NCBI RefSeq assembly: GCF_003390395.1
Contig: NZ_QUOV01000001.1
Location: forward strand, 1,922,001-1,986,000
Length of the DNA stretch: 64,000 nt
Origin: Thalassotalea euphylliae
GTDB taxonomy: Bacteria > Pseudomonadota > Gammaproteobacteria > Enterobacterales > Alteromonadaceae
Reading direction: 5' to 3'
A program made the translations under genes and the position numbers. The notes under the pieces are model-generated. The model saw only the letters and a program-made list of their open reading frames with translations. It ran no database searches and was not told where the DNA came from. Shown here in pieces: positions 54,854 to 64,000 of this stretch. Numbering within the stretch: position 1 is the first letter of the stretch; every line of letters starts with the position of its first letter.

Positions 54854-54950
54854 TCGCCAGTAACAAAACCCAGTACTAGAAAAGTAAATAGAAAGTTATA
54901 CAGCGTAGCTTTACGGTTAAGTGGCTAGTGTTACGCGCTTGGAGAGAAAT

Positions 54951-55949
54951 ATGACCACCTTAATACAAAAAATGACTACATCAGAAGGGCAGCCGAGCTG
55001 GGCAACAAATGCGTTGCGCTGGTTGTCAAATCACATCAAAGCTATTGTTTTGCCAATAGTTGGTATTGCGATTTTCCTGATAATTTGGTCGTTTGCTGCC
55101 AGTAAAATTGATACGTCGTTAGGCAAGTTCCCAGGCCCAACGGCAGTGGCGACTCAGGTGGTCAATTTATATCAAGAGCACAACACAGAACGTGAAAAAG
55201 AAGCAGCGTTTTATCAACGTCAAGAAGAGCGCAATGCCAAACGTGTTGCTAAAGATCCGAACTATGTACCTAAAATCCGTGCATATACCGGTAAAGAAAC
55301 CTTCATCGACCAAATCGGCACTAGCTTAATTACGGTGATGAGCGGTTTTGCTGTCGCGGCGGCTATCGCGATTCCATTAGGCATTGCAATTGGTCTTAGC
55401 AAAAACTTGAATACGGCAATTAACCCCATTATTCAAATTTTTAAGCCGGTATCACCGTTAGCGTGGTTGCCACTAGTGACCATGGTGGTTAGCGCGGTAT
55501 ATGTGTCGCCTGAGCCAATGTTTGCCAAGTCATTTCTAAACTCAATGATCACGGTAACCCTGTGTTGCTTGTGGCCAATGGTGATTAACACCTCTGTGGG
55601 CGTATCAGCTATTAACTCTGATTGGAACAATGTTAGCCGAGTATTGCGCTTACCCAGCCTAGTACACGTGCAAAAGATTGTACTACCAGCGTCAATTCCT
55701 GCCATTTTCACGGGTATGCGTTTATCACTGGGTATTGCTTGGATGGTGTTAATCGCGGCAGAAATGCTGGCGCAAAACCCAGGTCTTGGCAAATTTGTTT
55801 GGGATGAATTCCAAAATGGTAGCTCGCAAAGCTTAAGTCGCATTATGACCGCCGTATTTGTTATTGGCTTTATCGGCTTCTTGCTTGACCGCGGCATGTT
55901 ACAACTGCAACGCATTGTCTCTTGGGACAAAGCCAGCGCAAATCGTTAA
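54951..55949 (+). CDS. nrtB: Nitrate ABC transporter permease NrtB
   Basis: 332 residues with about six membrane segments. The permease EAA-type loop LPASIPAIFTGMRLSLGIAW and the conserved LPLVTMVVSAVYV are family features; a long polar loop of about 70 residues near the N-terminus (EREKEAAFYQRQEERNAKRV) follows the first membrane segment. It forms the channel for nitrate with NrtC. The ATG has ggagag upstream; an earlier start lies 30 bases before it. It is 97 bases after nrtA. Confidence 0.92.
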   Translation: MTTLIQKMTTSEGQPSWATNALRWLSNHIKAIVLPIVGIAIFLIIWSFAASKIDTSLGKFPGPTAVATQVVNLYQEHNTEREKEAAFYQRQEERNAKRVAKDPNYVPKIRAYTGKETFIDQIGTSLITVMSGFAVAAAIAIPLGIAIGLSKNLNTAINPIIQIFKPVSPLAWLPLVTMVVSAVYVSPEPMFAKSFLNSMITVTLCCLWPMVINTSVGVSAINSDWNNVSRVLRLPSLVHVQKIVLPASIPAIFTGMRLSLGIAWMVLIAAEMLAQNPGLGKFVWDEFQNGSSQSLSRIMTAVFVIGFIGFLLDRGMLQLQRIVSWDKASANR

Positions 55950-55992
55950 TCCTCTTTAGGCCCTGATAATAATACAGATAAGGAATATTTAG

Positions 55993-56856
55993 ATGAGCAT
56001 TTTACTTGATATCAGCAAAATCGACATGGTATTTCCAACGCCTAAAGGAGACTTTACCGCGCTAAAGGAAGTGGATTTAAAAATTAACAAAGGTGAATTT
56101 ATCTCGTTAATTGGCCACTCTGGTTGCGGTAAGTCTACGGTACTAAACGTAGTGGCGGGTTTATATCAAGCTACTAAAGGTGGTGTGCTGCTTAACAACA
56201 AAGAAGTGACGGAACCTGGCCCAGAGCGCGCCGTTGTGTTTCAAAACCACTCTTTGTTGCCTTGGCTAACGGCTTATCAAAACGTTGAACTTGCGGTAAA
56301 GCAGGTATTCAAGAAAAAAATGGCACCTGGCGAGATGAAAGAGTGGATAGAGCACAATTTGAAACTCGTTCATATGGATCACGCGATGCACAAACGCCCA
56401 GATGAAATTTCTGGCGGTATGAAGCAACGCGTTGGAATCGCTCGTGCGCTGGCTATGCAACCAGAAGTACTCTTGATGGATGAACCGTTTGGTGCATTGG
56501 ATGCGCTAACCCGTGCACATATGCAAGATTCATTGATGGAAATACAAGACGAACTCAACAATACCGTGATTATGATCACCCATGATGTTGATGAGGCTGT
56601 GTTGCTATCAGATCGCATTGTCATGATGACCAATGGTCCTGCGGCCACAATTGGTGAAATTCTTGATGTGAACTTACCAAGACCAAGAAACCGCTTGGCA
56701 CTAGCGCAAGATGTTGAATATAACCGACTTCGCTCCGCTGTATTAACTTTCCTTTATGAAAAACAACGAAAAGTCGAAACCATTGGCCAAAAGGCAGATG
56801 ACTCGACAACGGTTAAATCGAACAAAGAAAACATGAAAAAACATGACGTGGCGTAA
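55993..56856 (+). CDS. nrtC: Nitrate ABC transporter ATP-binding protein
   Basis: 287 residues. Walker A (GHSGCGKST), signature (SGGMKQR), Walker B (LLMDEPFGALD) and the H-loop (THDVDEA) are all intact. It energises nitrate uptake and is close to the NrtC/NrtD ATPase domains. There is no C-terminal regulatory substrate-binding-like domain of the cyanobacterial NrtC type, only a short tail of charged residues. Confidence 0.92.
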   Translation: MSILLDISKIDMVFPTPKGDFTALKEVDLKINKGEFISLIGHSGCGKSTVLNVVAGLYQATKGGVLLNNKEVTEPGPERAVVFQNHSLLPWLTAYQNVELAVKQVFKKKMAPGEMKEWIEHNLKLVHMDHAMHKRPDEISGGMKQRVGIARALAMQPEVLLMDEPFGALDALTRAHMQDSLMEIQDELNNTVIMITHDVDEAVLLSDRIVMMTNGPAATIGEILDVNLPRPRNRLALAQDVEYNRLRSAVLTFLYEKQRKVETIGQKADDSTTVKSNKENMKKHDVA

Positions 56857-56967
56857 CAAAAAAACACTAAATTAGCGCTACGATACGCTGGTTAATATTT
56901 AGTCGGTCACTAGACTGAGCTATGTAAAACCCACGTTTTCGTTTGAATCGAACACTAAGGAATTAAT

Positions 56968-58158
56968 ATGAAAGCAAATAAACTAACTCTCTCAATTCTA
57001 GCTGCAACTACATTTACTGCTGTTTCACCATTGGCCTACAGTGCTGATGCAGGCACAGCGTCTATCGATTTTCGTTTACGTTATGAAGCTGTCGATCAAG
57101 ACAACGCATTGCGCGATGCTGATGCCTTAACGCTTCGTACTCGTCTAAGTTATAAAACGGCGACCTTTAACAAGTTCTCAGGCTTTGTTGAATTTGAAGA
57201 CTCGCGTCAAGTGCTAGGTGTTGACGATTACAACGATACAGCCGGCAATGGCGCTGGTTATTCAGTAATTGCCGATCCTGAAACAACAGAAGTTGACCAA
57301 GCTTATGTTCAGTACGCCGATCAAGGCTTTACGGCAAAAGTTGGTCGCCAAGTACTTACCTTAGACAATCATCGTTTTGTGGGTCACGTTGGCTGGCGAC
57401 AAGACAGACAGACCTTCGATGCGGCTTCATTTAATTACAAATCGGATAACTATGAAGCGACTTACGCTTACCTGACTCAACGCAATCGTATTTTTGCCGA
57501 AAATCGTGATTTAGACAGTAAAGACCACTTGTTAAACGTGAGCTATAAAACGCCATTCGGTAAGTTAACTGGTTATGGCTACTTGCTAGACGAAGATGAG
57601 GGCGTTCAAAGAGAAATAGATACGTACGGTATTCGCTTCGCGGGCAGCCAAAAACATGGCGATAGCAACAAGGTACTGTATGCCTTTGAATTTGCTACAC
57701 AAGATAGTGAATCTGCGGCGGGTCAATTTGATGCCGAATATTCACTCATTGAAGTGGGTTACGGCTTTAGCGGTATCACTGTCAAAGGTGGTTACGAAGT
57801 ATTGGGCAGCGATAACGGCTTCTATGGCTTCTCAACACCTCTAGCAACCCTGCACAAATTTAACGGTTGGGCTGATCAATTTTTAGGTACGCCAAGCTTA
57901 GGTTTAGCTGATTTATATGTCTCAGTTTCAGGTAAGGCGTTAGGCGGTAAATGGTCGGTAGTGTATCACGACTATGAAGCTGACGAAGATGAGGCCGCAG
58001 TGGAAGACTTTGGTGACGAAATCAATCTTTCATACGGTAAAAGTTTCAACAAAACCTTTTCAGGTGGAATTAAGTTTGCCGCTTATTCGGCAGGTGATAG
58101 TGGCTCAGGCAAAGTCGACACAGACAAGCTTTGGGTCTGGGTTGGTGCGAAATTCTAA
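56968..58158 (+). CDS. Alginate-export family outer-membrane porin
   Basis: 396 residues with a signal peptide (cleavage after LAYSA) and a beta-barrel ending in the pattern VWVGAKF, with a C-terminal Phe. The early FRLRYEAVDQDNAL and FVEFEDSRQVLGV strands and the KVGRQVLTLDNHRFVGHVGWRQ stretch match the alginate-export/porin-like family found in many marine proteobacteria. It lies between nrtC and nirB, so it may provide an outer-membrane path for nitrate. That role is inferred only from context. The ATG has aaggaatt upstream. Confidence 0.8.
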   Translation: MKANKLTLSILAATTFTAVSPLAYSADAGTASIDFRLRYEAVDQDNALRDADALTLRTRLSYKTATFNKFSGFVEFEDSRQVLGVDDYNDTAGNGAGYSVIADPETTEVDQAYVQYADQGFTAKVGRQVLTLDNHRFVGHVGWRQDRQTFDAASFNYKSDNYEATYAYLTQRNRIFAENRDLDSKDHLLNVSYKTPFGKLTGYGYLLDEDEGVQREIDTYGIRFAGSQKHGDSNKVLYAFEFATQDSESAAGQFDAEYSLIEVGYGFSGITVKGGYEVLGSDNGFYGFSTPLATLHKFNGWADQFLGTPSLGLADLYVSVSGKALGGKWSVVYHDYEADEDEAAVEDFGDEINLSYGKSFNKTFSGGIKFAAYSAGDSGSGKVDTDKLWVWVGAKF

Positions 58159-58200
58159 TAAAAAAGCATCAATCAGGAATCTAAGTTAAGAGGAAATAAC

Positions 58201-60816
58201 ATGTCTAAACAGCTAAACGTCGTTGTTGTTGGCAACGGTATGGTCGGTCATCACTTTGTTGAGCAACTTGCCAATTTACGTGAATCTGCAGAGCAAGTGA
58301 ACATCACAGTGTTGTCAGCTGAAAATCGCTTGGCCTATGATCGCGTTCATTTATCTGAGTATTTTGCGGGTAAAACAGCGCAAGACTTAGCATTAACAGA
58401 CGAATCAACTTACCACGATTGGCAAATTGATTTTCGTACCAATGCTAAGGTCACGACTATTGATCGCCAGCAGCAGCAAATCACGACTGAAGTGGGTGAA
58501 ACGTTTAGCTATGACAAGTTAATCCTTGCAACAGGTTCTTATCCTTTTGTGCCACCGATCCCTGGGGGAGATCAATCTCATTGCCTTGTTTACCGCACCA
58601 TAGATGACCTGGAGTCTATTAAAAGCAGTGCAAGTAGCAGTAAAGTTGGTGTGGTGATCGGTGGCGGTTTATTAGGCTTAGAAGCCGCCAATGCACTTAA
58701 AGAGTTAGGGCTGCAAACCCATGTCGTAGAATTTGCACCGCAATTAATGGCGGTACAAGTTGACACTGGCGGTGGCCGCTTACTCAAATCAAAAATTGAA
58801 GAGCTTGGCGTGCAAGTGCATACCTCAAAAGCAACACAAGTGATTGAAAAAGGCGAGTCTTGCCGATATCGCCTAGTATTTGCTGACGGGGAAACTTTAG
58901 AAACCGATCTAGTGTTATTCTCAGCAGGTATTCGCCCATACGACAACTTAGGACGAGAAAACGATCTAGTGCTGGGTGAACGCGGTGGTATTGTGATTAA
59001 CAGCCAATGCCAAACGTCAGACGAAAATATTTACGCGATTGGTGAATGTGCGTTATATGAAAACATGATTTACGGCTTAGTGGCACCTGGCTATTCGATG
59101 GCGAAAGTTGCCGCTAAGCATGTGCTAGATAGCACCAGTGAAACGGTGTTTGAAGGCGCCGACATGAGCACTAAATTAAAATTAATGGGTGTTGATGTTG
59201 GCTCGATAGGTGATGCGCATGCCAAAACACAAGGTGCATTAACCTATACCTACGAAAATCAACCAGAAGGCGTTTACAAGAAAATCGTTGTTTCTAGCGA
59301 TAAAACGCTGCTACTAGGTGCTGTGCTTGTTGGTGATACCAGCGAATACGACAGCCTTTTGCAGTACATGCTAAACGCCATTGAACTGCCAGAAAGCCCA
59401 GAAGCGCTGATTCTGCCAATGGCAGCAGACAAACCTATGTTGGGTGCTGATGCATTGCCTAATACCGCAACCATTTGTTCATGTTTAAATGTCACTAAAG
59501 GCGATATTGTTGCGGCTGTCGACGGCGGTGCTTGTAGCGTTGCCGATGTGAAATCTTGCACTAAAGCCAGCACAGGTTGTGGTGGCTGTGCAGCCTTGCT
59601 TAAAGACGTGGTAGACAAAGAATTAGAAAGTCGCGGCGTTGAAGTGAAAAAAGATATCTGTGAGCACTTTGCCTATTCTCGCCGCGAGTTGTTCGATATC
59701 GTTAAAGTCGAGAAAATTACCAGTTTCGAGCAGTTAATTGAAAAACACGGCCACGGGCTGGGATGTGAAATTTGTAAGCCAACCGTAGGTTCAATTTTAG
59801 CGTCGGTTTGGAACGATTACATCCTTGATAGCAATAAAGTGCCGCTTCAAGATACCAACGATACTTTCCTCGCAAACATGCAAAAAGATGGTACTTATTC
59901 AGTCGTACCGCGTATTCCCGGCGGTGAAATTACTCCTGACAAGCTGATCACTATCGGTGAAGTCGCGAAAAAATATAGCCTTTACACCAAGATCACAGGT
60001 GGCCAACGCATAGATTTATTCGGTGCTCGTGTTGACCAATTACCCGATATTTGGCAAGAGCTAGTCGATGCAGGCTTAGAGACAGGCCATGCCTACGGTA
60101 AATCAGTACGTACTGTGAAATCTTGTGTTGGTAGTACTTGGTGTCGATATGGCGTTCAAGACAGTGTCGGCATGGCGATTGACATTGAAAACCGCTACAA
60201 AGGCGTGCGTGCTCCACACAAAGTGAAGTTTGCTGTCTCTGGTTGTACGCGCGAATGTGCTGAGGCGCAAAGTAAAGATTTTGGCGTGATTGCAACTGAC
60301 AAAGGCTGGAACCTTTATGTTTGTGGTAACGGTGGTATGAAGCCTCGTCACGCAGATTTATTCGCCACCGACTTAGATGACGAAACCCTGATTAAATACA
60401 TTGACCGTATCTTTAGTTTTTACATTCAAACTGGTGATCGTTTACAGCGTACGTCGGTATGGATGGAAAATTTAGAAGGCGGGTTGGAGTACCTGCAAAA
60501 AGTGATTATTGACGATCACTTAGGCATTTGCGACGAACTTGAAAAACAAATGGCAAGTATTGTTGGCAAATACCAATGTGAGTGGAAAACCACACTGGAA
60601 AATCCAGAGTCACTGAAGCGATTTAGACAATTCGTCAATTCAGATAAAACCGACAGCAATATTCAATTTGTGACTGAGCGCGATCAAATCCGCCCGGCAA
60701 CACTTGCCGAAAAGAAAGCGGGTGAACTGGGAGGCAATATCGAAATTGTCGATTTAACCAGCAATGAAAGCCCTAGCGAATCAAGCAAACAAGCTGTTGC
60801 TGTAATGGAGGACTAA
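58201..60816 (+). CDS. nirB: Assimilatory nitrite reductase large subunit
   Basis: 871 residues. Order: FAD/NAD(P)H domain (VVVGNGMVGHHF), BFD-like [2Fe-2S] (CSCLNVTKGDIVAAVDGGAC...CGGC), then siroheme/[4Fe-4S] domain with TVKSCVGSTWCRYG and CTRECAEAQSKD, whose Cys residues hold the cluster and siroheme. It reduces nitrite to ammonium with NADH. NirD is directly downstream by 2 bases. Typical length for NirB (847 in E. coli, 950+ in some). Confidence 0.95.
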   Translation: MSKQLNVVVVGNGMVGHHFVEQLANLRESAEQVNITVLSAENRLAYDRVHLSEYFAGKTAQDLALTDESTYHDWQIDFRTNAKVTTIDRQQQQITTEVGETFSYDKLILATGSYPFVPPIPGGDQSHCLVYRTIDDLESIKSSASSSKVGVVIGGGLLGLEAANALKELGLQTHVVEFAPQLMAVQVDTGGGRLLKSKIEELGVQVHTSKATQVIEKGESCRYRLVFADGETLETDLVLFSAGIRPYDNLGRENDLVLGERGGIVINSQCQTSDENIYAIGECALYENMIYGLVAPGYSMAKVAAKHVLDSTSETVFEGADMSTKLKLMGVDVGSIGDAHAKTQGALTYTYENQPEGVYKKIVVSSDKTLLLGAVLVGDTSEYDSLLQYMLNAIELPESPEALILPMAADKPMLGADALPNTATICSCLNVTKGDIVAAVDGGACSVADVKSCTKASTGCGGCAALLKDVVDKELESRGVEVKKDICEHFAYSRRELFDIVKVEKITSFEQLIEKHGHGLGCEICKPTVGSILASVWNDYILDSNKVPLQDTNDTFLANMQKDGTYSVVPRIPGGEITPDKLITIGEVAKKYSLYTKITGGQRIDLFGARVDQLPDIWQELVDAGLETGHAYGKSVRTVKSCVGSTWCRYGVQDSVGMAIDIENRYKGVRAPHKVKFAVSGCTRECAEAQSKDFGVIATDKGWNLYVCGNGGMKPRHADLFATDLDDETLIKYIDRIFSFYIQTGDRLQRTSVWMENLEGGLEYLQKVIIDDHLGICDELEKQMASIVGKYQCEWKTTLENPESLKRFRQFVNSDKTDSNIQFVTERDQIRPATLAEKKAGELGGNIEIVDLTSNESPSESSKQAVAVMED

Positions 60817-60818
60817 TT

Positions 60819-61202
60819 ATGACACAAGCGTTAAAAGAGCAAACGGTAAACAAAGATTGGGTGACCTTGTGTGGTATTCAAGACCTAGTTGCTAACTCCG
60901 GTATCTGTGCCTTAGTTGCTAAGCCAAGTGAACAGGGTGAGCAACTAGAGAAACAAATTGCCATTTTTAGTATTCCCGACAGTGAAGAAAAAGTGTTTGC
61001 GGTTGATAATTTTGACCCGATTGGCAAAGCGAATGTGCTGTATCGCGGCATTGTTGGCAGTAACAACGGTGAACCTATTGTTGCTTCACCACTTTACAAG
61101 CAGCAGTTTTCATTAAAAACCGGCACTTGTATTCAAGAAGAAGCTGAAATAGGCGCTTATCCAGCGCGTATTCAGGACCAAGCGATCCAAGTTTACATCT
61201 AA
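60819..61202 (+). CDS. nirD: Nitrite reductase small subunit
   Basis: 127 residues of the Rieske-like NirD fold. The Cys/His ligands of true Rieske proteins are missing, as normal for NirD. Motifs such as IAIFSIPDSEEKVFAVDNFDPIGKANVL fit the family. It partners NirB. The start follows the nirB stop by 2 bases, and nasA begins 14 bases further on. Confidence 0.93.
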   Translation: MTQALKEQTVNKDWVTLCGIQDLVANSGICALVAKPSEQGEQLEKQIAIFSIPDSEEKVFAVDNFDPIGKANVLYRGIVGSNNGEPIVASPLYKQQFSLKTGTCIQEEAEIGAYPARIQDQAIQVYI

Positions 61203-61216
61203 GAGGATTGCAGCTT

Positions 61217-64000
61217 ATGACGTGCGACCAAACCATTGATAAGGCAGCTCAGCTTTACGCTACTGGCTTGAATGAGCAAGCTCACTCTTTATCCTTAAAT
61301 GAGCAGGCTCACTGTTCATCTCTAAATGAGCAAGCTCATTATCCACCTAAAGCGACAAACGCTTTGGTGCAAAGTACGTGTGCCTATTGTGGCGTTGGTT
61401 GTGGTGTGGATATTACGATAAACGGCGAGCAGGCAACTAACCTTACGGGCTCGCCTGAGCATCCTGCCAACTTTGGTCGCTTATGCGTTAAGGGCACGCA
61501 CCTACTTGATACGGTCGATATCACCAATCGCTTATTAGTGCCTGAAATTGCTGGAGAGCAGGTAAGTTGGGATACGGCAATTAGCAAAGTTGCTGGTGAG
61601 TTTAACAAGATTATTAAGCAACATGGCCCTGATGCGGTTGCCTTTTATGTCTCGGGACAGTTACTGACCGAAGACTACTATGTTGCTAACAAATTAATGA
61701 AGGGTTATATCGGTAGTGCCAATATCGATACCAACTCAAGACTTTGCATGTCATCAGCAGTGTCGGCGTATAAACGAGCATTTGGCGAAGACGTGGTGCC
61801 TTGCGATTACCAAGACTTAGAGCACACAGATTTAATCGTATTAATTGGGTCTAATGCCGCGTGGACGCATCCCGTATTGTTTCAACGTATGCAACGGGCT
61901 AAACAAATCAACCCGGCGTGTCAGCTCGTGGTGGTTGACCCACGGCGCACGGCAACGGCGGAAAGTGCCGATCAGCATTTAGCGATTAATCCCGGTACCG
62001 ATGCCGCGCTGTATAACGGTTTATTGAATTTCTTAGCCGAACATAATGCGTTGGATAAAGCCTACATAGACGCTAATACACAAGGCTTTGACGAGGCGCT
62101 TGCCGAAGCCTCTATTTGGGACATGGCAAAAGTTAGTCAATTTTGTGGTGTCAGCCAAGCACAGTTGCAAGATTTTTATCAGTTATTCCTGCGTTCAAAA
62201 AAAGCAATATCCATGTACTCCATGGGCATTAATCAATCGACTTCAGGTGTTGATAAATGCCATGCCATCATCAACGTGCATTTAGCGACAGGCAAAATTG
62301 CATCACTTGGCTCTGGACCATTTTCTATCACAGGTCAGCCTAATGCCATGGGTGGGCGCGAAGTAGGTGGCTTAGCTAACCAATTAGCGGCTCATATGGA
62401 TATTGAAAATCCAGCACATCGTGATTTAGTGCAAACGTTTTGGCAATCACCGCACATCCCAACCGCGCAAGGTGCGAAAGCGGTTGATATGATTGAACAA
62501 ATGAAGTCGGGCAAAATTAAAGCGGTTTGGGTTATGGCAACCAATCCACTCGTGAGTTTGCCGGATCACAATCAAGTGGCTAAAGCATTTGAACAATGTG
62601 AATTTGTTGTGGTGTCAGATTGCGTTGCTGATAACGACACATTGGCTTACGCGGATGTTAAATTACCAGCTACACCATGGCTGGAGAAAAATGGCACTGT
62701 CACTAACTCTGAGCGCCGAATTTCAAGGCAGCGCGGTGCCTTGGCACCAGCAGGGCAAGCCAAACACGATTGGCAAATTATGTCGTTAGTAGCGCAAAAA
62801 ATGGGTTTTAGTGGCTTTGATTATCAGCACCCTTATCAAGTATTTACCGAATTTGCTGCCTTATCTGGCTATGAAAACTCAGGGGAAACCAAACGCGTTT
62901 TTGATATGTCAGGCTTAGCGCAACTAACACTCGCCGAATATGAGCAGTTACAACCTGTGCAATGGCCCATAAAAGGGCCAATAAAAGCGGGCGCTCAAAA
63001 AAGCGCACGTGTATTTGCAGACGGTCAATTTCCTACTGCCAATGGCAAAGCTAAGTTTTTCGCAGTAACCCCACAATTACCTCAGCAGAAAGTCAGTAAA
63101 GCATATTCATTAGTACTTAACAGCGGTCGTTATCGCGATCAATGGCATACGATGACACGCACAGGCATTGCATCTGCGTTAACTCAACATTTAGCGAAAC
63201 CTTATATTGCCGTTAATCCGCAAGACGCGACAAAACTCGGTTTAACAGAACAGCAGATTGCCCATGTTCAATCGCAAACCGGTGAATTATTTGTACCAGT
63301 GCAAATAACAGATGCCGTTAATTTCGGTGAGTGTTTTATGCCAATTCACTGGAACGGCCAATTTTCATCAAATGCAACGGTGTCAACGCTTTACAACGCA
63401 GTGGTAGATCCTATCTCTGGTCAACCCGAGTTAAAACATACTGGTATTGCAATAGAAAAGGCTAACTTTACTCAGTATCTTGATTGCTACTTTGCAGAGG
63501 ATATTAACGCTGATGCGCCATATTGGTTAAAGGCTAAGCAAGAGCATTGTTGGCACTACCAACTTGCCACCAATGAAGATCAGCCAATGACCATCGCCAA
63601 ACTGCAACAACTTTTTCCGTGCCAAGGGGAGTGGTTAAGCTTTAACGATGAAGATAACCAACTTTCTCATGTGATTTGCCTGCAAAATGGCGCGGTGAAA
63701 TGTGTCGCTTACGTTGCCAATCAGGCATTTAGTGAAGCGAAAAAATGGGTCGATAGTCTGTTTGGACAAGACAGTTTGTCGTTTGCCGAAGTGCAAGCTT
63801 TACTCGCAAAAACAGCACCAACTAGCGCAGACGAAAGTCGAAAAGTGTGCAGTTGTTTCAATGTTTCTGAAGGGAGTATTCGAGAGGCGGTAATGTCTGG
63901 TACAGACAGCGTTGCTGCACTGGGTAAATCGCTAAAATGTGGCAGTAACTGCGGCTCGTGTAAGCCAGAGTTGCAAGCCATTATTAATGATTGTCAATCG
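61217..64000 (+). CDS. nasA: Assimilatory nitrate reductase catalytic subunit (3' truncated by window edge)
   Basis: 928 codons are visible with no stop, so the end lies just outside. It reduces nitrate to nitrite. Order: an unusual N-terminal extension of about 44 residues with three repeats of LNEQAH, then the [4Fe-4S] motif STCAYCGVGCGVDI, a large molybdopterin domain, and a BFD-like [2Fe-2S] motif near the C-terminus (SCFNVSEGSIREAVMSGT; KCGSNCGSCKPEL). The C-terminal iron-sulfur region is typical of Klebsiella-type NasA. Context places it with its partner NirBD. The ATG follows an aagaggattgcagctt stretch. Confidence 0.95.
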   Translation, partial: MTCDQTIDKAAQLYATGLNEQAHSLSLNEQAHCSSLNEQAHYPPKATNALVQSTCAYCGVGCGVDITINGEQATNLTGSPEHPANFGRLCVKGTHLLDTVDITNRLLVPEIAGEQVSWDTAISKVAGEFNKIIKQHGPDAVAFYVSGQLLTEDYYVANKLMKGYIGSANIDTNSRLCMSSAVSAYKRAFGEDVVPCDYQDLEHTDLIVLIGSNAAWTHPVLFQRMQRAKQINPACQLVVVDPRRTATAESADQHLAINPGTDAALYNGLLNFLAEHNALDKAYIDANTQGFDEALAEASIWDMAKVSQFCGVSQAQLQDFYQLFLRSKKAISMYSMGINQSTSGVDKCHAIINVHLATGKIASLGSGPFSITGQPNAMGGREVGGLANQLAAHMDIENPAHRDLVQTFWQSPHIPTAQGAKAVDMIEQMKSGKIKAVWVMATNPLVSLPDHNQVAKAFEQCEFVVVSDCVADNDTLAYADVKLPATPWLEKNGTVTNSERRISRQRGALAPAGQAKHDWQIMSLVAQKMGFSGFDYQHPYQVFTEFAALSGYENSGETKRVFDMSGLAQLTLAEYEQLQPVQWPIKGPIKAGAQKSARVFADGQFPTANGKAKFFAVTPQLPQQKVSKAYSLVLNSGRYRDQWHTMTRTGIASALTQHLAKPYIAVNPQDATKLGLTEQQIAHVQSQTGELFVPVQITDAVNFGECFMPIHWNGQFSSNATVSTLYNAVVDPISGQPELKHTGIAIEKANFTQYLDCYFAEDINADAPYWLKAKQEHCWHYQLATNEDQPMTIAKLQQLFPCQGEWLSFNDEDNQLSHVICLQNGAVKCVAYVANQAFSEAKKWVDSLFGQDSLSFAEVQALLAKTAPTSADESRKVCSCFNVSEGSIREAVMSGTDSVAALGKSLKCGSNCGSCKPELQAIINDCQS
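61268..61348 (+). repeat. Three 27-bp in-frame tandem repeats in the nasA N-terminus
   Basis: Three units at 61268-61294, 61295-61321 and 61322-61348 encode LNEQAHSLS, LNEQAHCSS and LNEQAHYPP. The units differ at a few bases, mainly toward their 3' ends. The array is just before the first iron-sulfur Cys and keeps the reading frame, so it adds 27 residues not expected in NasA. Confidence 0.85.

Overview
The window is a chromosomal segment of a gammaproteobacterium. The gene order around purM-purN, hda, bepA, perM, bcp, gcvR, dapA, bamC, dapE, and pta-ackA-yfbV follows the enterobacterial/Vibrio/Shewanella pattern. AT-rich intergenic DNA, secreted GlyGly-CTERM proteases, an MSHA-like pilin and family-of-unknown-function genes typical of marine Alteromonadales suggest a Colwelliaceae-type marine bacterium (for example Thalassotalea or Colwellia). 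That placement is inferred from gene content only; no rRNA gene is present.

Layout. 1-8 kb: a truncated RDD membrane protein, two small envelope proteins, an orphan type IV pilin, a periplasmic solute-binding protein, a large DUF5916 outer-membrane barrel and two small inner-membrane proteins. 8-11 kb: divergent rnhA/dnaQ and a membrane-anchored TIGR03503 protein. 10.9-11.8 kb: six identical tandem tRNA-Asp genes behind one strong promoter. 12-18 kb: a CPBP protease, an acyltransferase, fadE with a FadR-like operator, a class II amidotransferase and a DUF3108 protein. 18.6-18.9 kb: a MITE-like element with terminal inverted repeats lies between purN and DUF3108. 19-41 kb: conserved housekeeping genes for purines, replication control (hda), envelope biogenesis (bepA, bamC), lysine/DAP synthesis (dapA, dapE), acetate overflow (pta-ackA), rRNA methylation (rlmA) and repair (xthA). 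41.9-44 kb: an RstAB-like two-component pair with an RstA-box-like site upstream. 45-46.4 kb: an SOS-controlled sulA homologue with a near-consensus LexA box, followed by a ychJ-type gene. 46.5-51 kb: two tandem paralogous S1 serine proteases, each with a PA domain inside the catalytic domain and a GlyGly-CTERM tail. 51.3-64 kb: a complete nitrate assimilation locus: nasT-nasS sensors, a leader with a terminator and ANTAR-type hairpins, nrtABC transporter, a porin, nirB-nirD, and nasA running off the right edge.

How it works together. In the last 13 kb, NasS (cytoplasmic nitrate/nitrite sensor) is expected to hold NasT; on nitrate, NasT would bind the leader upstream of nrtA and prevent termination, so transporter, porin, nitrite reductase and nitrate reductase are made together. 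The rest is mainly housekeeping.

I found no CRISPR array, prophage, transposase, or clear defence island. The least ordinary items are the triplicated 27-bp repeat in the nasA N-terminus, the PA-in-S1 protease pair with altered specificity residues, the MITE-like insertion, the sulA-ychJ SOS arrangement, and several palindromic sites in intergenic DNA.
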